Shown here: positions 5,761 to 7,335 of the stretch, one piece after another
Layout of the letters: every line of letters starts with the position of its first letter
Numbering within the stretch: the first letter of the stretch is position 1
Assembly (NCBI GenBank): GCA_009936825.1
Contig: JAACDV010000169.1
Span: 1-7,335 of the forward strand
DNA length: 7,335 nt
Direction of reading: 5' to 3'
Source: Bacteroidota bacterium
GTDB taxonomy: Bacteria; Pseudomonadota; Alphaproteobacteria; Puniceispirillales; Puniceispirillaceae
Made by a program: the position numbers and the translations under genes
The notes under the pieces: generated by a model
Told to the model about the DNA's origin: nothing
Seen by the model: only the letters and a program-made list of their open reading frames with translations
Database searches by the model: none

Positions 5761-7335
5761 ATGACCGAAGCAAGCGACATTAAAAATCCGACCGATGAAG
5801 CTGTCGGCAAAACCGGCGATCAGAATTCTGCGATCATCGATTTTCAAACTGATCCGTCGCGCTACCGTCATTGGCGCGTCGAATATGCAGGCGACATTGC
5901 CAATCTGTACATGGATGTCGATGAAAAAGGCGGGTTGTTTGACGGCTACGAGCTGAAACTCAATTCCTATGATCTTGGCGTTGACATCGAACTGTCGGAC
6001 ATTGTTCAGCGGATGCGCTTTGAGCATCCCGAGGTTAAAGTCGTAGTCATGCAGTCCGGCAAGGACCGCGTTTTCTGTGCTGGAGCAAATATCCGTATGC
6101 TGGCAGGCGCGGCGCATGCCCATAAAGTTAATTTCTGTAAATTCACCAATGAGACCCGCAACAGCATGGAAGCTGCTGAGATCGATTCTGGGCAAAAATA
6201 TATCTGTGCGATAAAGGGCGCTTGTGCTGGCGGCGGGTATGAGTTGGCGCTAGCCTGCAATTATATCATGCTGGTTGATGATGGCTCATCGTCGGTGGCA
6301 CTTCCTGAGGTTCCACTTCTTGCTGTTTTACCGGGAACCGGCGGACTGACCCGCCTGACCGACAAACGTCAGGTCCGGCGCGATCTCTCAGACGTGTTCT
6401 GCTCGATGGAAGAGGGCGTAAGGGGAGGGCGAGCGAAACAGTGGCGGCTGGTCGATGAGGTCGTCTCAAATTCGAAATTCGATTCCGTCGTAGCTGAGCG
6501 CGCTGCTGAATTTGCCGCCAGTTCGACCAAAGCATCGGGATTGACTGGGATCAAGATGATCCCTCTGGAACGCACCATCAATGCAGATGGGTCTTTGCGA
6601 TATTCTACCGTTGAAGTTGATTTTGACCGCCCCGCTGGTTGCGGTACTATAACCATCCATGGCCCTGATAGCCCGGCTCCTGCCGATATGGATGAATTTA
6701 CCGCCGCCGGAGCCAACGCCTACATGCTTCGCCTTGTGCGTGAGTTGGATGATGCGATCCTGCATCTTCGCCTGAATGAGCGTGAGATCGGGCTTTTGAC
6801 GTTCCGCAGTCAAGGTAATCTGGAAGCATTTCTTGCGCATGAGGCTCAGCTGCTTGGCGGCGGGGATCATTGGCTTGCGCTTGAGGTACAGGCATATTGG
6901 AAGCGGTTGCTAAAGCGCGTCGATGTAACCTCGCGTTCAATGGTGGGTCTGGTTGAGCATGGATCATGTTTCGCCGGGATTCTAGCAGAATTGCTGTTCG
7001 CGGTAGACCGCAGCTATATGATGGAAGATGAATTTGAGGGCGATAACCGGCCGATGGCTAGCATCACCCTGTCGCCAGCCAATTTTGGTCCGTTTCCGAT
7101 GGCAAATGGATTGAGCCGCCTTGCCACCCGCTTTTTGGGAGAACCGGAAAGTCTGACCGCCGCCGAAATGGCAATTGGTGAGACGCTGGAGGCCGATGCG
7201 GCGCGCAATCACGGGCTGGTAACTTTTGCCTATGACGATGTTGATTGGGAAAATGAAGTGCGGATTTTCCTCGAAGAGCGCGCCAGTTTTTCTCCCGATG
7301 CAATGGTCGGAATGGAAGCCAATCTGCGCTTTGCC
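5761..7335 (+). CDS. boxC: Benzoyl-CoA-dihydrodiol lyase / 2,3-epoxybenzoyl-CoA dihydrolase, 3' end missing
   Basis: The open frame runs from ATG 5761 to the window end without a stop, giving 525 residues. BoxC proteins are about 550-560 long, so only a short C-terminal piece is missing. BoxC is a crotonase-superfamily enzyme that hydrolytically opens the ring of 2,3-epoxybenzoyl-CoA, giving 3,4-dehydroadipyl-CoA semialdehyde and formate. Family-typical stretches include DFQTDPSRYRHW (27-38), LNSYDLGVDIEL (67-78) and VNFCKFTNETRN (123-134). The oxyanion-hole segments FCAGAN (105-110) and GACAGGG (153-159) are present. Glu161 (GYEL) and Glu183 (LPEVPL) match the two crotonase catalytic glutamates, so the enzyme looks active. 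A second crotonase-like half continues after about residue 280, as is usual for BoxC. The ribosome site GGGGGA lies 7 bases upstream. boxB and boxA would be expected next, but they are outside the window. Confidence 0.93.
   Translation, partial: MTEASDIKNPTDEAVGKTGDQNSAIIDFQTDPSRYRHWRVEYAGDIANLYMDVDEKGGLFDGYELKLNSYDLGVDIELSDIVQRMRFEHPEVKVVVMQSGKDRVFCAGANIRMLAGAAHAHKVNFCKFTNETRNSMEAAEIDSGQKYICAIKGACAGGGYELALACNYIMLVDDGSSSVALPEVPLLAVLPGTGGLTRLTDKRQVRRDLSDVFCSMEEGVRGGRAKQWRLVDEVVSNSKFDSVVAERAAEFAASSTKASGLTGIKMIPLERTINADGSLRYSTVEVDFDRPAGCGTITIHGPDSPAPADMDEFTAAGANAYMLRLVRELDDAILHLRLNEREIGLLTFRSQGNLEAFLAHEAQLLGGGDHWLALEVQAYWKRLLKRVDVTSRSMVGLVEHGSCFAGILAELLFAVDRSYMMEDEFEGDNRPMASITLSPANFGPFPMANGLSRLATRFLGEPESLTAAEMAIGETLEADAARNHGLVTFAYDDVDWENEVRIFLEERASFSPDAMVGMEANLRFA

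Noticed and set aside
5647..6195. Minus-strand open frame of 182 codons
   Set aside because: It runs antisense through the boxC start and its regulatory gap. The boxC frame has clear family motifs; this one has none.

Overview
The window carries part of an aerobic, CoA-thioester-based pathway for aromatic acid breakdown. The organism is most likely a proteobacterium, probably an alphaproteobacterium with moderate GC. That guess rests on the character of the benzoate-CoA ligase and BoxC sequences and on the compact layout; no taxonomic marker is present. No RNA gene, transposase, integrase, CRISPR array or origin was seen.

Layout: one very long gene on the minus strand (12..3023) encodes an FAD-dependent aromatic-CoA monooxygenase fused in frame to a complete benzoate-CoA-ligase-type enzyme. 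A divergent control region of about 200 bp (3024..3220) follows, with a 13-bp direct repeat and an inverted repeat. On the plus strand come a second, stand-alone benzoate-CoA ligase (3221..4777), an alpha/beta hydrolase that overlaps it by one base (4777..5592), a 168-bp regulatory gap with a clear operator-like palindrome (5593..5760), and boxC (5761 to the window end, 3' truncated).

How the genes work together: on the plus strand the ligase would make benzoyl-CoA. BoxAB (not in the window, perhaps downstream) would form 2,3-epoxybenzoyl-CoA, and BoxC would open and cleave the ring to 3,4-dehydroadipyl-CoA semialdehyde and formate. The hydrolase has an intact triad and may act on a thioester or lactone by-product; its substrate is unknown. 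The minus-strand fusion looks like a self-contained 'activate then hydroxylate' enzyme: its ligase half would make an aryl-CoA, and its monooxygenase half resembles the N-terminal part of salicylyl-CoA 5-hydroxylase and 2-aminobenzoyl-CoA monooxygenase. The substrate is probably a hydroxy- or amino-benzoate, which would make the locus a two-branch aromatic-CoA island.

The most notable point is this fusion. The old gene boundary still seems visible: a strong internal ribosome binding site and ATG at 1613 would give a full-length ligase alone, and tandem stop codons lie one frame away just upstream. The monooxygenase half also carries a four-copy 15-bp in-frame repeat.
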